In this document: positions 31,139-41,772 of the stretch, piece by piece
Layout: each line of letters begins with the position of its first letter
Numbering within the stretch: the first letter of the stretch is position 1
Origin: Sphingopyxis sp.
GTDB taxonomy: Bacteria; Pseudomonadota; Alphaproteobacteria; Sphingomonadales; Sphingomonadaceae
Reading direction: 5' to 3'
Assembly: GCA_002733865.1 (NCBI GenBank)
Contig: NVXM01000001.1
Span: 138,206 to 202,205, forward strand
Length of the DNA: 64,000 nt
Made by a program: the position numbers and the translations under genes
Notes under the pieces: generated by a model
Told to the model about the DNA's origin: nothing
Seen by the model: only the letters and a program-made list of their open reading frames with translations
Database searches by the model: none

Positions 31139-32191
31139 TCAGCGCGCGGTACGGCCCAGCAAATGCACGCCCCAAACGGTCGACGCGACGACCAGAGCGC
31201 CTACGGCCTGATGCAGTACTGCAAGATGAATATCGATCCCGGTCACGACCGTCGCGATACCGAGAAGTATCTGGCTTCCGAAAGCGATATGAATTGCGAC
31301 CGAGCTTCGGCGATCCAGTGACCGGACCTGGCGCGCGAGAACAAGCAGAAATCCTACCACCACCCATGCCCACCAGCGGTGAATGAAATGGATCAGATAC
31401 GGGTCATTGTTCAGAGCGGCCCAGATACTTGAGCCCCAGTTGATCCCTCCCGGAATAAAATCATCGTTCATCAACGGCCAGGTATTGGAAACATATCCTG
31501 CGTTCAAACCGGCCGTGTAGGCGCCAAATAGAAGCTGGATGAAAAGCACCCCGAAAACCGCCGCGCCCAATGCCGTCATCCGCGCGGGCCTTTGGATACC
31601 GCGCGCCAGTAGTCGTAGGTCTAGCGCCGTCCACACCAGGCCGCCGAGAATGAACAACGCAGTCAGCAAATGGACGGCAAGCCGGAAATGGCTGACATCG
31701 GTGCGTTCGCTGAGGCCAGAGCTCACCATCCACCAGCCGATCGTTCCCTGCAGACCGCCAAGCGCCAATAGCGCAACCAGCCGCCAGCCATAGCCGGACG
31801 GGATCGCTCTCTTGATCGCGAACCAGAGCAGCGGCAGCGCAAAGGCTACGCCAATCAATCGTCCGAGCAGACGGTGAACCCATTCCCAGAAATAGATGAA
31901 CTTGAAATCTGCCAGCGTCATCCCGGCCGGCCCGCTGATTTCCAGATATTCCGGAATCTGCTGATATTTTCTGAATTCCGACAACCAGTCGGCTTCGCTC
32001 AATGGCGGCAATGCGCCGGTGATCGGCTTCCACTCAGTAATCGACAGTCCCGATTCGGTCAGCCGGGTTATGCCGCCCACTACCACCATGATGAAAACCA
32101 GAAAGGCAACGGAATAAAGCCAATTGGCGATGGCTATCGGACGGGCGTTTGTCGCGCCAGCCGGCTGGTTTATGGCGATCGCTTCAGTCAT
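31139..32191 (-). CDS. ctaA: Heme A synthase (COX15/CtaA)
   Basis: 350-residue inner-membrane enzyme that oxidises heme O to heme A for cytochrome oxidase. Eight membrane helices are evident, with the heme-ligand histidines in EWVHRLLGR, HFRLAVHLL, HFIHRWWAW and LHQAVGALV. The length and the long loop after the first helix (LTESGLSITEWKPITGALPPL) match the type-2 alphaproteobacterial enzymes. No cytochrome oxidase genes are adjacent. Confidence 0.95.
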   Translation of the reverse strand: MTEAIAINQPAGATNARPIAIANWLYSVAFLVFIMVVVGGITRLTESGLSITEWKPITGALPPLSEADWLSEFRKYQQIPEYLEISGPAGMTLADFKFIYFWEWVHRLLGRLIGVAFALPLLWFAIKRAIPSGYGWRLVALLALGGLQGTIGWWMVSSGLSERTDVSHFRLAVHLLTALFILGGLVWTALDLRLLARGIQRPARMTALGAAVFGVLFIQLLFGAYTAGLNAGYVSNTWPLMNDDFIPGGINWGSSIWAALNNDPYLIHFIHRWWAWVVVGFLLVLARQVRSLDRRSSVAIHIAFGSQILLGIATVVTGIDIHLAVLHQAVGALVVASTVWGVHLLGRTAR

Positions 32192-32262
32192 TTGCCGCTA
32201 TGTGGGATCAAAATGATGGCCTGACAACCGGAAACAGGGAAACGGTCTGAAATTTCAGAAAT

Positions 32263-32275
32263 GATATGTTGTATC
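32263..32275. promoter_or_regulatory. Candidate metal-regulator operator upstream of merC
   Basis: GATATGTTGTATC: outer GATA/TATC are inverted, in an AT-rich patch 56-68 bases upstream of merC and between it and ctaA. A Zur-like gene lies 0.5 kb away. Resemblance to alphaproteobacterial Zur boxes is only partial. Confidence 0.3.
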
Positions 32276-32330
32276 TTAACACCCCTTTCCCTATATCCGG
32301 CACACACAGCAAAAAGTGAGACAGTGAGTC

Positions 32331-32738
32331 GTGTTTACGACAGCCAATTTGTGGAACAAAGATGGCCTTTTGGTCAGAGATGGCTTGTGGGACCGGATGG
32401 CAGTGCTCATGTCCGGGCTGTGTCTGGTACATTGTGTTTCGACCATCGCTTTTGTTGCCATTCTGTCCTCGGCTGGCGGCATGTTGCTGGATCCGCTTAT
32501 CCATGAAATCGGCTTGGGGATCGCGATTGCCTTGGGCTTGTTCACTCTTGGTCGCGGCGTGCTGGATCACGGCTATATCATGCCGGTCGCAATCGGCAGC
32601 CTCGGGCTTGGAATGATGATGGGGGCGATCACGCTCGGTCATGATGCTGGCCACAGCGGACAGGAAGTATTTTATACGATGATCGGGGTCGGATTGCTCG
32701 CCCTCGCCCATGATTTGAACTACCGCGCTACCCATTGA
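32331..32738 (+). CDS. MerC-domain membrane protein
   Basis: About 135 residues with four membrane segments and the vicinal-type CLVHC metal motif in the first one, as in MerC. MerC carries mercury in mer operons, but stand-alone copies next to Fur/Zur genes are common in sphingomonads and may handle zinc or another soft metal. The start is GTG at 32331; no other mer genes are present. Followed 46 bases later by the Zur-like regulator. Confidence 0.82.
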   Translation: MFTTANLWNKDGLLVRDGLWDRMAVLMSGLCLVHCVSTIAFVAILSSAGGMLLDPLIHEIGLGIAIALGLFTLGRGVLDHGYIMPVAIGSLGLGMMMGAITLGHDAGHSGQEVFYTMIGVGLLALAHDLNYRATH

Positions 32739-32784
32739 TTGTAGCCCCATTGCCCTTGCGGCGAAACATCCCTAAATTGTTTCG

Positions 32785-33243
32785 ATGGGACAACATAATC
32801 ATCACGAGCATCATGGCGATTCTTTAGCCGAAGCGGCCAGAGCCAATCTGGAAAAATCGGGCGAAAAGTGGACCGATACTAGAGCGGCGATCTTTGACAC
32901 GCTGGCTGGATTCTCCCGCCCGGCTTCCGCCTACGATATCGCCGAGTTGGTGTCCGCAGCGCGCGGCAAACGCGTGGCCCCGAACAGCGTTTACCGGATT
33001 CTTGACCTGTTCGTGGCGAACAACCTCGCAATGAGGGTCGAAAGCGCCAATGCCTATTTGGCCAACAGCCATCCCGGCTGCGAGCACGACTGTATTTTTC
33101 TGGTCTGCGATACGTGCGGCGAGGCAACCCATGTCGACGACGATTCCTTGTCCCAACAAGTACATAAAGTCGCGAGTGCCGAAGGTTTCGAATCGATCCG
33201 CCCAGTGATAGAGGTGCGCGGCATTTGCCAAAAATGCAATTGA
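32785..33243 (+). CDS. zur: Fur-family regulator, Zur-like
   Basis: 152 residues with a His-rich N-terminus ([12 protein letters not shown]), winged helix ([27 protein letters not shown]) and two structural-zinc CxxC pairs, CDTC (about 111-114) and CQKC (149-152). The AxxVYRxLDLF region and the [13 protein letters not shown] stretch are closer to Zur than to Fur or Mur. Probably represses zinc-uptake genes and may control the adjacent merC. Confidence 0.85.
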   Translation: MGQHNHHEHHGDSLAEAARANLEKSGEKWTDTRAAIFDTLAGFSRPASAYDIAELVSAARGKRVAPNSVYRILDLFVANNLAMRVESANAYLANSHPGCEHDCIFLVCDTCGEATHVDDDSLSQQVHKVASAEGFESIRPVIEVRGICQKCN

Positions 33244-33340
33244 TCCAGTTCGTCTGTCCACTAATGACAGCGACCAGCCTGCTGATAATTCGACAGAGCA
33301 GCGAGATGCCGTTACAGCAGGAATCAAACGGGGAGTGAAT

Positions 33341-35269
33341 ATGCCGGTTTCGAATACACCATTGCTGGATGATGTGTCCTTGCCAGCCGATTTGCGGAAA
33401 TTGAAGCCAGCGCAACTCCGCCAATTCGCCAACGAGCTCCGCGCCGAAGTCATCGACACCGTGTCGACGACCGGCGGCCATCTGGGCGCTGGCCTGGGTG
33501 TCGTCGAGCTGACAACAGCCATTCACTATGTCTTCAACACACCCGAAGACCGGCTTATCTGGGACGTTGGCCATCAATGTTACCCGCACAAGATCATCAC
33601 CGGTCGCAGAGACCGGATTCGGACCCTTCGGCAGGGTGGCGGACTATCCGGCTTCACCAAACGGTCGGAAAGCGAATATGACCCTTTTGGCGCCGCGCAT
33701 AGCTCGACCTCGATCAGCGCGGCCCTCGGCTTTGCGATTGCCAACAAACTGAATGACAAACCGGGCCGGGGTATCGCCGTGATCGGCGACGGCGCGATGA
33801 GCGCTGGCATGGCTTATGAAGCGATGAACAACGCCGAGGCGGCCGGCAACAGGCTGGTCGTGATTCTCAACGACAATGACATGTCGATTGCACCGCCGGT
33901 TGGCGGCCTGTCCGCCTATCTTGCTCGTATCGTCTCCTCCCGTGAATTTCTGGGCGTTCGCCAGCTAGCCCGGCGGATTGCCAGCAAACTGCCCAAGGCC
34001 ATCTATGATGCGGCGCGCAAGACCGACGAATATGCCCGCGGCATGACGATGGGTGGCACCCTGTTTGAGGAACTCGGCTTTTATTATGTCGGCCCGATCG
34101 ACGGCCATAATCTGGAACATCTGATTCCAGTGCTCGAAAATGTCCGCGACGCTGCGGAAGGACCGTGCCTGATTCACGTCGTCACCGAAAAGGGCAAGGG
34201 CTATAAATTTGCCGAGGAAGCTGCCGACAAATATCATGGCGTGGCAAAGTTCGATGTGGTCTCCGGCAAACAGGACAAGGGGCCGGGCGGCGGACCGCCA
34301 GCCTATCAGAATGTCTTTGGCGAAACCCTGGCCAAGCTGGCTGACAGCGACCCGCGCATCTGTACCATCACAGCAGCGATGCCCGGCGGTACCGGCGTCG
34401 ACAAATTTGCCAAGGCCCATCCCGACAAGGCTTTCGATGTCGGTATTGCCGAACAGCATGGCGTGACCTTTGCCGCCGGACTGGCCGCACAGGGCATGCG
34501 ACCTTTCTGCGCCATCTATTCGACGTTCCTGCAACGCGCCTATGACCAGGTCGTCCACGACGTGGCGATCCAGAATTTGCCGGTGCGTTTTGCGATTGAC
34601 CGCGCCGGGCTGGTGGGCGCTGACGGCAGCACCCACGCTGGCTCCTTTGATGTGACGTACCTCGCCACGCTACCCAATATGGTTGTGATGGCTGCGGCAG
34701 ACGAGGCGGAACTGGCGCACATGACTTATACTGCGGCCCTGCACGACAGCGGTCCGATCGCCTTTCGCTACCCGCGCGGCAATGGCACCGGCGTTCCGAT
34801 CCCGGAAAAACTGGAGCGGCTGGAGATCGGCAAGGGCCGGATCATCAAACAGGGCAGCAAGGTTGCTATCCTCTCGCTCGGCGCGCGCCTGGAAGAAGCC
34901 AAAAAGGCGGCTGAACGGCTGGAAGCAAAGGGCCTCAGCACGACGGTTGCGGATCTGCGCTTCGCCAAACCGCTTGACCAGGAAATGATCCGCAAGCTGC
35001 TGACAACGCACGAAGTCGCGGTGACCGTCGAGGAAGCCGCCGTTGGTGGGCTCGGCGCGCATGTGCTGACTTATGCGTCCGACAATGGCCTGACCGATGC
35101 AGGGCTGAAGATCCGCACGATGCGGCTGCCGGATGTCTTTCAGGATCAGGACAAGCCAGAACTGCAATATGCCGAAGCGGGGCTGGATGCAGATGGTATT
35201 GTAGACACAGTACTCAAGGCGCTGCGCCACAATAGTGCCAATGTAGAGGATGCGACAGCGCGGGCCTAA
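33341..35269 (+). CDS. dxs: 1-deoxy-D-xylulose-5-phosphate synthase
   Basis: 642-residue thiamine-diphosphate enzyme, first step of the MEP isoprenoid pathway. Marks: [16 protein letters not shown], ThDP motif [17 protein letters not shown]...LNDNDMSI, the [18 protein letters not shown] active site of the second domain, and a transketolase C-terminal domain. ATG at 33341 with GGGGAG is preferred over GTG at 33335. Located upstream of a HAD gene and dapD. Confidence 0.97.
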   Translation: MPVSNTPLLDDVSLPADLRKLKPAQLRQFANELRAEVIDTVSTTGGHLGAGLGVVELTTAIHYVFNTPEDRLIWDVGHQCYPHKIITGRRDRIRTLRQGGGLSGFTKRSESEYDPFGAAHSSTSISAALGFAIANKLNDKPGRGIAVIGDGAMSAGMAYEAMNNAEAAGNRLVVILNDNDMSIAPPVGGLSAYLARIVSSREFLGVRQLARRIASKLPKAIYDAARKTDEYARGMTMGGTLFEELGFYYVGPIDGHNLEHLIPVLENVRDAAEGPCLIHVVTEKGKGYKFAEEAADKYHGVAKFDVVSGKQDKGPGGGPPAYQNVFGETLAKLADSDPRICTITAAMPGGTGVDKFAKAHPDKAFDVGIAEQHGVTFAAGLAAQGMRPFCAIYSTFLQRAYDQVVHDVAIQNLPVRFAIDRAGLVGADGSTHAGSFDVTYLATLPNMVVMAAADEAELAHMTYTAALHDSGPIAFRYPRGNGTGVPIPEKLERLEIGKGRIIKQGSKVAILSLGARLEEAKKAAERLEAKGLSTTVADLRFAKPLDQEMIRKLLTTHEVAVTVEEAAVGGLGAHVLTYASDNGLTDAGLKIRTMRLPDVFQDQDKPELQYAEAGLDADGIVDTVLKALRHNSANVEDATARA

Positions 35270-35319
35270 GCCATATTGCTGCTTGTGATTAACAGGAACC
35301 GCCTTTAGGCGATTGTTCC

Positions 35320-36003
35320 ATGTCACCTGAACTTTCCCATATCGACCACTGGATCTTCGATCTCGACAATGTGCTCTATCCTTCGGAGTGCAATCTGTTT
35401 GCACTGATCGATATCAAAATGGGCGAGTATATTGCTCAAGCTCTGGATTGTGATCTGGTCGAAGCGCGGAAAATCCAGAAAGGCTTTTTCCACGATCATG
35501 GAACCACGCTGGCGGGACTGATGCATCATCATGGCACTGATCCGTCCGATTTCCTCGACTACGTCCATGATATCGATATGGACCGGCTCGATCCGGCACC
35601 GCTGGTTCGGGCCGCCATTGAAGCGCTACCTGGTGAAAAACTGGTTTTTACCAATGCCGACCGGCCTTACGCTGAACGCGTATTGGAAAAACGCGGCCTC
35701 AATGGCCTGTTTCACCAGATGCACGATATATTGGATACTGGCCTGGTCCCAAAGCCGCAGCCAGCCGCTTATGCAAGCATGATCGACGCGACCGGAATCG
35801 ATCCGACCCGTGCACTGTTTGTCGAGGACATGGCGCGCAATTTGCTGCCTGCAAAAGATTTGGGCATGACCACCGTGTGGATCAACACCGGTGCAGAATG
35901 GGCTGGCCGCGAACATGATCCCGCTTATATTGACTATGAAATCACTGATCTGGAGAGCTGGGTCACCAGTCTCCACAGCGCCAAGGAAGAACAAGACACA
36001 TGA
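35320..36003 (+). CDS. HAD-family pyrimidine 5'-nucleotidase
   Basis: 227 residues of the SDT1/YjjG group: motif [12 protein letters not shown] with Asp nucleophile, motif II FTNADR, and motif [12 protein letters not shown] with the DMARNL acidic pair. Likely dephosphorylates pyrimidine nucleotides or related phosphates. Overlaps dapD by four bases (ATGA), a conserved pairing in alphaproteobacteria. Confidence 0.9.
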   Translation: MSPELSHIDHWIFDLDNVLYPSECNLFALIDIKMGEYIAQALDCDLVEARKIQKGFFHDHGTTLAGLMHHHGTDPSDFLDYVHDIDMDRLDPAPLVRAAIEALPGEKLVFTNADRPYAERVLEKRGLNGLFHQMHDILDTGLVPKPQPAAYASMIDATGIDPTRALFVEDMARNLLPAKDLGMTTVWINTGAEWAGREHDPAYIDYEITDLESWVTSLHSAKEEQDT

Positions 36004-36836
36004 CCGCAGCACTAGAGACCGTAATTGACGCCGTTTGGGACAAGCGCGAATCCCTCAGCCTGACAACGCAGGGAGCGGAGCGCGATGCGGTCAATCAGGC
36101 GCTGGCGATGCTCGACAACGGCACCGCGCGGGTTGCCGAGAAAAAGGACGGCAAATGGGTCGTCAATCAGTGGCTGAAAAAGGCGGTTCTGCTGTCCTTC
36201 CGGCTCAACGACAATCATCTGATCGAAGGCCCCGGCGGCGCCAATCACTGGGACAAGGTGCCCAGCAAATTTGCCGGATGGGGCGAAAATCGCTTTCGCG
36301 AAGCCGGATTCCGCTCTGTCCCGGGCTCGATCGTCCGGCAGGGCGCTTTTATCGGTAAAGGCGTCGTGCTGATGCCGAGCTTCGTTAATATCGGTGCCTA
36401 TGTCGATGAAGGCACGATGGTTGACGGCTGGGCAACGGTCGGCAGCTGCGCGCAGATCGGCAAGAATGTCCATATTTCGGGCGGCGCCGGTATTGGCGGC
36501 GTGCTTGAGCCATTGCAGGCTGGTCCGGTGATCATCGAGGACGGTGCTTTCATTGGTGCGCGGGCTGAAGTCGCAGAAGGCGTGCGCGTCGGCGAAGGTG
36601 CTGTCCTCTCGATGGGCGTCTATCTCGGGGCCTCGACCAAGATTGTCGACCGGGTCACCGGCAAGATCTGGATTGGCGAAGTGCCGCCTTATGCGGTCGT
36701 CGTTCCCGGCACCATGCCGCCGAAGGTCAATGTCGATGGCGTACCCGGGCCGAGCCTCTACTGCGCGGTAATCGTCAAGACAGTCGATGCGCAGACACGC
36801 TCGAAAACCGGTATCAACGAACTGCTGCGCGACTGA
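36000..36836 (+). CDS. dapD: 2,3,4,5-tetrahydropyridine-2,6-dicarboxylate N-succinyltransferase
   Basis: 278-residue left-handed beta-helix acyltransferase of the succinylase branch of lysine and diaminopimelate synthesis. Hexapeptide repeats run through [33 protein letters not shown] and onward; the N-terminal [12 protein letters not shown] segment is typical. Overlaps the HAD gene upstream (ATGA) and the carotenoid-oxygenase gene downstream (TGATG). Confidence 0.97.
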   Translation: MTAALETVIDAVWDKRESLSLTTQGAERDAVNQALAMLDNGTARVAEKKDGKWVVNQWLKKAVLLSFRLNDNHLIEGPGGANHWDKVPSKFAGWGENRFREAGFRSVPGSIVRQGAFIGKGVVLMPSFVNIGAYVDEGTMVDGWATVGSCAQIGKNVHISGGAGIGGVLEPLQAGPVIIEDGAFIGARAEVAEGVRVGEGAVLSMGVYLGASTKIVDRVTGKIWIGEVPPYAVVVPGTMPPKVNVDGVPGPSLYCAVIVKTVDAQTRSKTGINELLRD

Positions 36837-38296
36837 TGGCCACACCGGTCAATCAGGTGAAGGCGACGCTGGAACCCAATGACCACCCCTATCGCAATGG
36901 CGCCTGGACGCCGGTGTTTGAAGAGCTGGACACCGCTGAACTTGAGATAATCGGCGAAATCCCCGCCGATATCGACGGGCTCTATATACGCAACACCGAA
37001 AATCCGGTGCATGGCAGCCTGGGGCGCTATCATCCCTTCGACGGCGACGGCATGATCCACACCATGCGGATCAAGGATGGCAAGGCAACTTACCGCAACC
37101 GCTTTGTTCGCACCAAGGGGTTCGAGGCAGAACAGCAGGCCGCTGGCCCGCTTTGGCCGGGGCTGATGGGCAATCCGGATGACGCGCTGCAGCCGGGCAT
37201 GACCGCCCATGGCAGCGTCAAGGACAGCAGCTCGACCGATGTCGTCGTCCACGCCGGCGCAATCCTCTCGACCTTCTACCTGTGCGGCGAGGGCTATCGA
37301 CTCGACCCGGAAACGCTGGCGACGATCGGCCCCGCCGACTGGGTGCCGCCGCACGGCATTTCAGCTCATTGCAAGGTCGACGAGACGACCGGGGAACTGT
37401 TGTTCTTCAACTATGCGATCGAAAAACCGCATCTGCAATATGGCGTCGTCGGTCCCGACAATCAGCTGAAGCATCTAGTCCCTATCAACCTGCCCGGCCC
37501 GCGCCTGCCGCACGACATGGCGTTCACCGAGAATTTCGCAATCTTCAATGACTGCCCGCTGTTCTGGAAAGAGGAGTTGTTCGAGCGCAAGCTGCGCATT
37601 CCCGCTTACCACCCGGACATGCCGACGCGCTTCGGTATCTTGCCACGGATGGGGCAACCCGAAGATATCCAGTGGTTCGAGGCAAGGCCCACCTATGTGC
37701 TGCACTGGGCCAATGCGTTTGAGGAGGGCGATGACGTCGTGCTCGACGGCTATTTCCAGAACGAGCCGGTGCCGCCGCCGCTGACCGATTTTCCGTCCGG
37801 CTATGAAAGCATGGGGGCGAGCCTCGACCTGCACAGTTTCAAGCCGGAACTGCACCGCTGGCGGTTCAACCGGAAGACCGGCGAGACACGCGAAGAGACC
37901 TTGTTTGACGACTATCCGGTCGAGTTCGGCATGTTCAATCCGCAATATGCCGGCCTACCCTATCGCTATGTCTATAGCGTCACCGGCGAGCCCGGCTGGT
38001 TTCTGTTCAACGGCCTGACCAAGCATGATCTGGAAACCGGCGAGGCGGAGCATGTGTCATTTGGCGAGCAGCGCTTCGGATCGGAAGCCCCCTTCATCCC
38101 GCGCGCCAATGCGCAATCAGAGGATGATGGCTATCTGATCAGCTTTATCACCGATATGGCGCAGGACCGCTCGGAATGCATCATTCTGGATGCGAAAGAC
38201 TTGTCGGCAGGCCCGGTCTGCACCATCGTCCTGCCGCACCGGATTTCCAGCGGCACCCATGCCTGCTGGGCGTCGGGCGAGCAGATTGGAAAGTGA
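36836..38296 (+). CDS. Carotenoid cleavage / lignostilbene-type dioxygenase
   Basis: 486-residue seven-bladed beta-propeller oxygenase using Fe(II) held by four His; candidates lie in DGDGMIHTM (near 68), PHGISAHCKV, LPHDMAFTE and GTHACWA at the C-terminus. Such enzymes cleave carotenoids, apocarotenoids or stilbenes. The stop/start overlap with dapD (TGATG) shows co-translation, though no metabolic link is obvious. Lignostilbene dioxygenase is equally possible. Confidence 0.88.
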   Translation: MATPVNQVKATLEPNDHPYRNGAWTPVFEELDTAELEIIGEIPADIDGLYIRNTENPVHGSLGRYHPFDGDGMIHTMRIKDGKATYRNRFVRTKGFEAEQQAAGPLWPGLMGNPDDALQPGMTAHGSVKDSSSTDVVVHAGAILSTFYLCGEGYRLDPETLATIGPADWVPPHGISAHCKVDETTGELLFFNYAIEKPHLQYGVVGPDNQLKHLVPINLPGPRLPHDMAFTENFAIFNDCPLFWKEELFERKLRIPAYHPDMPTRFGILPRMGQPEDIQWFEARPTYVLHWANAFEEGDDVVLDGYFQNEPVPPPLTDFPSGYESMGASLDLHSFKPELHRWRFNRKTGETREETLFDDYPVEFGMFNPQYAGLPYRYVYSVTGEPGWFLFNGLTKHDLETGEAEHVSFGEQRFGSEAPFIPRANAQSEDDGYLISFITDMAQDRSECIILDAKDLSAGPVCTIVLPHRISSGTHACWASGEQIGK

Positions 38297-38301
38297 TTTT
38301 T

Positions 38302-38453
38302 CCTCTCCCCTTGAGGGAGAGGACAAGTGGAACTTGCCAGCTTGCTGGCTAGTGGAACTCGGTGAGGGGTAAGCGGCAAGACGCGCCCTCTCCAACGTTG
38401 CCTACGCAGCAAGCTGCCAAGGCTTTGGTATCCTCTCCCCCAAGGGTAGAGGA
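38302..38453. repeat. Intergenic hairpin repeats (CCTCTCCC type)
   Basis: A perfect hairpin CCTCTCCC-cttga-GGGAGAGG at 38302-38322 and a weaker CCTCT...AGAGG copy at 38431-38453, with AGCTTGCTGGCT-like inverted segments between. It fills the gap between the convergent oxygenase and ruvB genes and may serve as a terminator for both. Confidence 0.75.
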
Positions 38454-38458
38454 CGAAC

Positions 38459-39496
38459 CTAATCGAACAATTCGCCGTCCACTTCCTTGCCCGCAGGCGG
38501 AGACAATCCCAGATGCTTCCACCCGCGGTCATTCAGCGCCCGTCCCCGCGCTGTCCGCGCGATCAGGCCCAGCTGGATTAGATAGGGCTCGATCACTTCC
38601 TCAATCGTATCGCGCGGCTCCGAGAGGCCGGCAGCCAGCGTTTCCACACCCACCGGACCGCCCTTGTAGATATCGGCGATCATATGCAGATAGCGCCGAT
38701 CCATGGCATCAAGCCCAATGCTGTCCACCTCCAGCCGGGTCAGCGAGGCATCGGCAATTTTTCTATCGACAATTTTGGTCCCGGCGACATTGGCAAAATC
38801 CCGCACCCGCCGCAGCAGCCTGCCAGCGATCCGCGGTGTACCCCTGGCGCGGCGAGCCACTTCGGTTGCGCCATCTGGCGCGATATCAAGATCAAGCAGC
38901 CGCGCCGCGCGGTGCACCACCTGTTCCAGTTCCTCGGTCGAATAGAAATTGAGCCGCACCGGAATCCCGAACCGGTCGCGCAGCGGCGTGGTCAGCAGTC
39001 CCTGACGCGTGGTCGCGCCGATCAGGGTGAAGGCGGGCAGGTCGATGCGCACCGAGCGCGCCGATGGCCCCTCACCGATGATCAGATCGAGTGCGCGATC
39101 CTCCATCGCCGGATAAAGCACTTCCTCGACCACCGGATTGAGCCGGTGAATCTCGTCGATAAACAGGACATCGCCTTCCTCAAGATTGGTCAGCAGCGCC
39201 GCCAGATCGCCGGACTTGGCAATCACCGGTCCCGAAGTGGCGCGAAACCCGACCCCCAGCTCTCGCGCAATGATCTGCGCCAGGGTCGTCTTGCCCAGCC
39301 CCGGCGGCCCAAAGAACAAGACATGATCCAGCGCCTCGCTGCGTCCTCTGGCCGCCTCAATAAACACCCGCAAATTCCCACGCGCCGCTTCCTGCCCGAT
39401 AAATTCATCGAGGGTCTTGGGGCGCAGGGCCGCGTCGATGTCTTCGACCTTGCGTTCGCCGGAGACCATGCGATCGTTGCCAAGCTCATTCGTCAT
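38459..39496 (-). CDS. ruvB: Holliday junction DNA helicase RuvB
   Basis: 345-residue AAA+ motor of branch migration. Walker [12 protein letters not shown] and Walker [10 protein letters not shown] are clear, with the RuvB C-terminal winged helix ([11 protein letters not shown]). The first ATG (39496) lies in a family B repeat; an internal ATG at 39469 (MVSGER) would give a length closer to many relatives. Last gene of yebC-ruvC-ruvA-ruvB. Confidence 0.96.
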   Translation of the reverse strand: MTNELGNDRMVSGERKVEDIDAALRPKTLDEFIGQEAARGNLRVFIEAARGRSEALDHVLFFGPPGLGKTTLAQIIARELGVGFRATSGPVIAKSGDLAALLTNLEEGDVLFIDEIHRLNPVVEEVLYPAMEDRALDLIIGEGPSARSVRIDLPAFTLIGATTRQGLLTTPLRDRFGIPVRLNFYSTEELEQVVHRAARLLDLDIAPDGATEVARRARGTPRIAGRLLRRVRDFANVAGTKIVDRKIADASLTRLEVDSIGLDAMDRRYLHMIADIYKGGPVGVETLAAGLSEPRDTIEEVIEPYLIQLGLIARTARGRALNDRGWKHLGLSPPAGKEVDGELFD

Positions 39497-39579
39497 GCTG
39501 AACTCGTTTCAGCATCTCGCGAGTTTGGGCAAGCAGGAGGCCTACCTCCGGGCATCCTGAAACGAGTTCAGGATGACGA
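39490..39579. repeat. Intergenic inverted repeat, family B copy 3
   Basis: Starts TCGTCATGCTGAACTCG and ends CGAGTTCAGGATGACGA, lying between ruvA and ruvB and overlapping the first possible ruvB start codon by seven bases. Same family as 12374 and 19241. Confidence 0.85.
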
Positions 39580-39592
39580 GAATATGAAGTCA

Positions 39593-40198
39593 TCACCGCG
39601 CCGCCTTTTTCAACGCCAGCCTGACCAGCGCATCCAGTGTCGCGCCATCGCCGGCCTCGGCATCTGCTGCCGCCACCGCCGCGCTGGCTTCCGCTGGTTT
39701 GAAACCCAGATTCTGCAGCGCGCTGACTGCATCGGCGCTGTTGCTTGAAGGCGCGTGCACGACGCCACCCGCGCCCTTTACCGGCTCCACCACAATGCCG
39801 CCGACCTTGTCCTTCAGTTCGTTGACAATCCGGAGCGCCAGCTTTGGTCCAACGCCATTGGCCCGCGTGACCATTGCCTTGTCACCAGTCGCCACGGCCC
39901 GCGAAATCTCTCCCGGCTCGAGCGCGGACAATATCGCCAGCGCGACTTTGCCACCGACGCCCTGCACCGAAATCAGCAGGCGAAACCAGTCGCGTTCCGA
40001 GCCGCTGGCAAAGCCCATCAACCGCATGTCGGTCTCGCTGACCTGCATCTCGGTATAGATGGTCGCGCCGTCGCCGACCCCGCCGATCGCCGTGATCGTG
40101 CGCGAGGAGCAGAAGACCAGATAGCCAACGCCCTGCACATCGAGGACGATGTTATCCAGTCCGATTTCGTCGATGGTTCCGGTCAGTTTTGCGATCAT
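39593..40198 (-). CDS. ruvA: Holliday junction protein RuvA
   Basis: 201-residue tetrameric junction-binding subunit. Domain I OB-fold ([13 protein letters not shown]), helix-hairpin-helix domain II ([16 protein letters not shown] and [14 protein letters not shown]) and C-terminal UBA-like domain III ([22 protein letters not shown]) are all present. Followed by ruvB after a repeat-containing 96-base gap. Confidence 0.96.
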   Translation of the reverse strand: MIAKLTGTIDEIGLDNIVLDVQGVGYLVFCSSRTITAIGGVGDGATIYTEMQVSETDMRLMGFASGSERDWFRLLISVQGVGGKVALAILSALEPGEISRAVATGDKAMVTRANGVGPKLALRIVNELKDKVGGIVVEPVKGAGGVVHAPSSNSADAVSALQNLGFKPAEASAAVAAADAEAGDGATLDALVRLALKKAAR

Positions 40199-40304
40199 GG
40201 GCGTGTTTTAGCGCAGCAGGCGAATCTGTCGAGTTTTTGTTTTGTTCTTTCTCTTCGCGCGTTCCACGGTCCTTCGACAGGCTCAGGTTGAACGGTGCGC
40301 TGGG

Positions 40305-40775
40305 CTATCTCTTCCGGTGATGCGCATGGGTGATGGCCACTGCCAGCGCATCGGCGGCATCCGCCCCGGCCAGTTTTATGCCGGGGAGCAAGATCCGCAG
40401 CATTGCCTGCACCTGATCCTTGTCGGCCTTGCCTACACCGACCACCGATTTCTTCACCGTTCGCGCCGAATATTCGCCAACTTCGATCCCGGTCCGCGAT
40501 GCGCCGAGCAGCACCACGCCGCGCGCCTGTCCCAGTTTCAGCGTGCTCTGCGGATTGCTGTTGACGAACACTTCCTCCACCGCTGCGGCATCCGGTTTAT
40601 ATTCCAGCAGCAGATCGGTCAGTTCGAGGTCGAGCTTGAGCAAGCGGCTGGCCAAAGCCATTTTGGCATCGGTCTTGATCTGGCCATTGGCGATATGCGA
40701 CAGGCGATTGCCGTCGGCGACGATGACCCCCCAGCCGGTGGTACCGAGACCCGGATCGAGGCCGAGAATGATCAT
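40305..40775 (-). CDS. ruvC: Holliday junction resolvase RuvC
   Basis: 156-residue endonuclease. The four acidic catalytic residues are in place: Asp of ILGLDPGLG (residue 7), Glu of VEEVFVN (near 67), and the C-terminal [14 protein letters not shown] pair. Start at 40775 (MIILGLDPG). Its ATG overlaps the stop of a 67-codon frame that lies between yebC and ruvC. Confidence 0.95.
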   Translation of the reverse strand: MIILGLDPGLGTTGWGVIVADGNRLSHIANGQIKTDAKMALASRLLKLDLELTDLLLEYKPDAAAVEEVFVNSNPQSTLKLGQARGVVLLGASRTGIEVGEYSARTVKKSVVGVGKADKDQVQAMLRILLPGIKLAGADAADALAVAITHAHHRKR

Positions 40776-40975
40776 TTCAGACTGGTAGCCCAAGGCGGCG
40801 ACCAACGACGGTCATGGGCTGATCCAGGCTGATCGTCAGCAGGAATAGTGGAAGAAATGGAAGCATAACGCCAAAGATCGGCTCGGCGCGGAGCGCGATA
40901 TTTTGGGCGTCTGGTTCCGCGCGTCAGAGCCGCGATCACTCCGGCGAGTGCGGCCTTGGCGGCGCGTTCCGCCAT
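40772..40975 (-). CDS. Possible 67-residue protein between yebC and ruvC
   Basis: The frame starts with an ATG sharing bases with the yebC stop (TGATG) and ends in a stop sharing bases with the ruvC ATG (ATGA), exactly as expected of a coupled gene. The product ([20 protein letters not shown], then Arg-rich) has no recognisable domain and looks compositionally poor after residue 25. It may be a decayed gene kept for translational coupling, or chance. Confidence 0.3.
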   Translation of the reverse strand: MAERAAKAALAGVIAALTRGTRRPKYRAPRRADLWRYASISSTIPADDQPGSAHDRRWSPPWATSLK

Positions 40976-41724
40976 CAGCCGGCGTTCAGTTTTTCCATGA
41001 TTTCATCGGACACGTCATAATTGCCCCAGACGGTCTGGACGTCGTCATCCTCTTCGAGCAGATCGATCAGATTCAGCAGTGTTTCCGCCTGCTCCTGATC
41101 CACTTCAACCTGGACCGAAGGCCGCCAGGCGAGCTTGACGCTTTCCGCTTCACCGAGGGCCTTTTCCAGGGCACCTGACACTTCGTGGAGGTCTTCCATG
41201 GCGGTCCAGATTTCGTGGCCGTCTTCGTCGGAGGAAATATCTTCTGCGCCCGCTTCCATCGCTGCTTCGAGGACCTTTTCCTCGTCGCCGGCGCTGGCCG
41301 GATAGTGGATATAGCCGACCCGGTCAAAACCGTGCGAAACCGAGCCACTTTCGCCGAGATTGCCACCATTTCGTGACATAATGGTACGAACATTGGTAAA
41401 AGTGCGGTTATTATTGTCCGTCAATGTCTCGATAATCAGCGACACACCGCCCGGACCGAAGCCCTCGTAGCGCACCTCGGTGAAGTCATCGCCTTCGTTC
41501 GCCGAAGCCTTGTCGATCGCGCGCTGGATATTGTCCTTCGGCATCGACACCGCCTTGGCGCTGTTGACCGCAAGCCGCAGACGCGGATTGAAATCCGGAT
41601 CCGGCATGCCCGACTTGGCCGCGACGGTTATTTCGCGCGACAGTTTCGAGAATTGCGCCGCCCGCTTCTTGTCCTGCGCGCCCTTGCGGTGCTTGATATT
41701 GTTAAATTTACTATGGCCTGCCAT
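40975..41724 (-). CDS. yebC: YebC/PmpR-family protein
   Basis: 249 residues with the invariant start [22 protein letters not shown] and the family core ([29 protein letters not shown]). YebC proteins have been described as DNA-binding regulators and, more recently, as ribosome-associated factors easing proline stalls. Directly upstream of ruvC-ruvA-ruvB, the classic arrangement. Confidence 0.96.
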   Translation of the reverse strand: MAGHSKFNNIKHRKGAQDKKRAAQFSKLSREITVAAKSGMPDPDFNPRLRLAVNSAKAVSMPKDNIQRAIDKASANEGDDFTEVRYEGFGPGGVSLIIETLTDNNNRTFTNVRTIMSRNGGNLGESGSVSHGFDRVGYIHYPASAGDEEKVLEAAMEAGAEDISSDEDGHEIWTAMEDLHEVSGALEKALGEAESVKLAWRPSVQVEVDQEQAETLLNLIDLLEEDDDVQTVWGNYDVSDEIMEKLNAG

Positions 41725-41772
41725 ACGATTCGTCCGTTACCTGTTTATACTCTTATCGAGGCTCTTTGGCGC

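Noticed and set aside
31038..31211. 57-codon plus-strand frame with a GGAGGG ribosome-like site between rplM and ctaA
   Set aside because: It overlaps the end of ctaA, shows no domain and reads like repeat-free intergenic sequence; too weak to call a gene.
32331..32738. A mercury-resistance operon
   Set aside because: Only a MerC-like gene is present; merR, merA, merT and merP are absent.
38302..38453. CRISPR-like repeats
   Set aside because: The units are hairpins of varying length without regular spacers; there are no cas genes in the window.
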